7,110 bases of DNA from an uncultured Eubacteriales bacterium. GTDB taxonomy: Bacteria > Bacillota_A > Clostridia > Lachnospirales > Lachnospiraceae. This document shows, piece by piece, positions 5,762 through 7,110 of the stretch (position 1 is the first letter of the stretch; each line of letters begins with the position of its first letter). Under the pieces are notes generated by a model, which saw only the letters and a program-made list of their open reading frames with translations, was not told the DNA's origin and ran no database searches. The stretch spans positions 1 to 7,110 of the forward strand of contig ONVT01000086.1 of the NCBI GenBank assembly GCA_900321365.1. The letters run 5' to 3'. The position numbers and the translations under genes are program-made.

Positions 5762-7110
5762 ATGAGATGCATCTACTGCGGAGCGGCCGCACAGACAGAA
5801 GAATACTGCCGGATCTGCGGGGCGGATCTGACGATTGTCAGGCGGATCATCCGGATCTCGAACCTTTTGTACAACCAGGGCCTTGAGAAGGCCCAGGTCA
5901 GGGATCTGTCCGGCGCGATCACCTGTCTGAAGCGGTCCCTGAAATTCAATAAGGAAAACACTGACGCGCGCAACCTCCTGGGGCTGTGCTATTTTGAGAC
6001 GGGCGAAGTCGTCAACGCTCTTGTGGAGTGGGTCATCAGCAACAACCTGAACGGAAAGGACAACCTGGCCACGTCGTATATCAGGACGCTTCAGAGCTCC
6101 AAGTTGCGCCTGGACCAGTACAACACGGCGATCCGCAAGTATAACCAGAGCCTGACGTACCTGAAACAGGGCAATGAAGATATGGCCCTCATGCAGCTGC
6201 GCAAGGTCGTGAACCAGAACCCGAAGTTTGTACGCGCGTACCAGCTGCTCGCCCTGGAATACATGCACACGGAGCAGTGGGAGAAGGCAAGGGGTCTTCT
6301 GAAAAAGGCTGCCAGAATCGATAATACGAACACGACAACGCTCCGCTACCTCACGCATGTCGAGGAGTCAACCGGGAAGACATCCCTGTTCGGACGACGC
6401 AGCAGGCCGAAGGTGGAGCGCACGTCTCCGTCCCCGGAGGACATGGGAGAAGAGGCGCCGCGCGAGATTGCGCTGCGGTATGTGAGCGGCAATGATGTCA
6501 TCATCGCGCCGACCACATTCCGTGACAGCTCCACGGTGGCGACATTCATCAACATCATGCTGGGAATCCTGCTGGGGGCTGCCATCGTCTGGTTCCTGAC
6601 CGTCCCGGCGATCCGGCAGGGGGCAAATGACAAGGCGAACAAGCAGGTTTCCGACGCGAACACCTCCCTTGCCACCATCACGGCTACGGTCCAGGATCTT
6701 CAGGATGAGGTTGACAGCGCGAACGCGGACACCGACACGGCAAAAAAAGAGGCGCAGAGCGCGAATGACAGAGTCGCCTCCTATACGGAACTCCTCAAGG
6801 TGGCGGACCTCTACGTGAAGGGCGACCAGACCAAGACGGTGGAAGCCCTGGGCGGCCTGAACCCTGATGACTTCGACTCCGAGGGAAAGCAGCTGTACGA
6901 GGACCTGACCGCGATGGTCGGAGATGCGCTCTTTAACCAGTACTATACCGAGGGGACGAGCGCCTATGTCGCGGGCGACTACAAGGAGGCGGCAAAACAG
7001 CTCCAGATGGCGATCGACTCTGATGAGAGCGGGGAGAGCGAGCGGTACTATGACGCCCTGTACTACCTGGGATTCGCGTATCTGAATGCCGGGGACAGCC
7101 AGAAGGCGAA
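5762..7110 (+). CDS. Zinc-ribbon, TPR and transmembrane protein with coiled coil (3' partial)
   Basis: The frame is open from ATG 5762 to the right edge, giving 449 residues with no stop. At the N-terminus CIYC (3-6) and CRIC (16-19) form a short four-cysteine zinc ribbon. Residues about 33-200 are helical repeats of TPR type, for example GAITCLKRSLKFN then ARNLLGLCYFETGE, and MALMQLRKVVNQNP then AYQLLALEYMHTEQWEKA. A charged linker (about 203-235) leads to one membrane helix at about 259-280 (FINIMLGILLGAAIVWFLTV). After it comes a coiled-coil-like Asp/Ala/Thr/Lys segment (about 286-345), then further TPR-like sequence from about 394 (YVAGDYKEAAKQLQMAID, YYLGFAYLNAGDSQKA). The two sides of the membrane would each carry TPRs, with the zinc ribbon in the cytoplasm. 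This suggests a scaffold joining protein complexes across the membrane; no partner can be named. It follows the 52-residue ORF by two bases. Confidence 0.9.
   Translation, partial: MRCIYCGAAAQTEEYCRICGADLTIVRRIIRISNLLYNQGLEKAQVRDLSGAITCLKRSLKFNKENTDARNLLGLCYFETGEVVNALVEWVISNNLNGKDNLATSYIRTLQSSKLRLDQYNTAIRKYNQSLTYLKQGNEDMALMQLRKVVNQNPKFVRAYQLLALEYMHTEQWEKARGLLKKAARIDNTNTTTLRYLTHVEESTGKTSLFGRRSRPKVERTSPSPEDMGEEAPREIALRYVSGNDVIIAPTTFRDSSTVATFINIMLGILLGAAIVWFLTVPAIRQGANDKANKQVSDANTSLATITATVQDLQDEVDSANADTDTAKKEAQSANDRVASYTELLKVADLYVKGDQTKTVEALGGLNPDDFDSEGKQLYEDLTAMVGDALFNQYYTEGTSAYVAGDYKEAAKQLQMAIDSDESGESERYYDALYYLGFAYLNAGDSQKA

Noticed and set aside
4146..5792. A 548-codon open frame on the minus strand, longer than folC itself
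   Set aside because: It lies entirely opposite folC and the 52-residue ORF, which have clear family motifs or a ribosome binding site. Its translation is rich in Arg, His, Pro and Leu with no recognisable domain. This is typical antisense shadowing in GC-rich coding DNA.

Overview
The window reads as one uninterrupted plus-strand stretch of a bacterial chromosome. The best fit is a moderately GC-rich Firmicute of class Clostridia, probably Lachnospiraceae. This is inferred from the style of the proteins: a canonical Gram-positive SigA with a short acidic linker, a Glu/Thr-rich membrane-anchored PDZ protein, and a zinc-ribbon/TPR membrane protein. It is also supported by purine-rich GGAG-type ribosome binding sites. 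No rRNA, tRNA, transposase, phage gene or CRISPR array is visible.

Left part (1-4098): three tightly spaced genes. The first is open at the left edge and encodes a single-pass membrane protein with a Pro/Gly repeat N-terminus, a long Glu/Thr-rich extracytoplasmic stalk and a C-terminal HtrA-type PDZ domain, but no visible protease domain. Nineteen bases later comes a ClpX-family unfoldase of 495 residues. It has all AAA+ motifs but lacks the RKH loop of ordinary ClpX and carries MGF where the ClpP-docking tripeptide is usually IGF, LGF or VGF. Twenty-seven bases later comes rpoD/sigA, the housekeeping sigma factor, which looks fully canonical. No dnaG lies directly upstream, although that is the common arrangement.

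Middle (4099-4187): an 89-base gap holding a long imperfect inverted repeat with no T tract.

Right part (4188-7110): folC (folylpolyglutamate/dihydrofolate synthase) has a charged C-terminal tail built from a 15-bp tandem repeat. The folC stop codon lies inside that repeat. The same frame is then open up to a 52-residue ORF with a good ribosome binding site. Two bases after that ORF starts a zinc-ribbon/TPR/transmembrane protein that runs off the right edge.

The most interesting material is the divergent ClpX next to a protease-less PDZ membrane protein, just ahead of the housekeeping sigma gene. Next come the repeat-built FolC tail and the structured rpoD-folC gap. A functional link between the PDZ protein and the ClpX variant is only an inference from adjacency.
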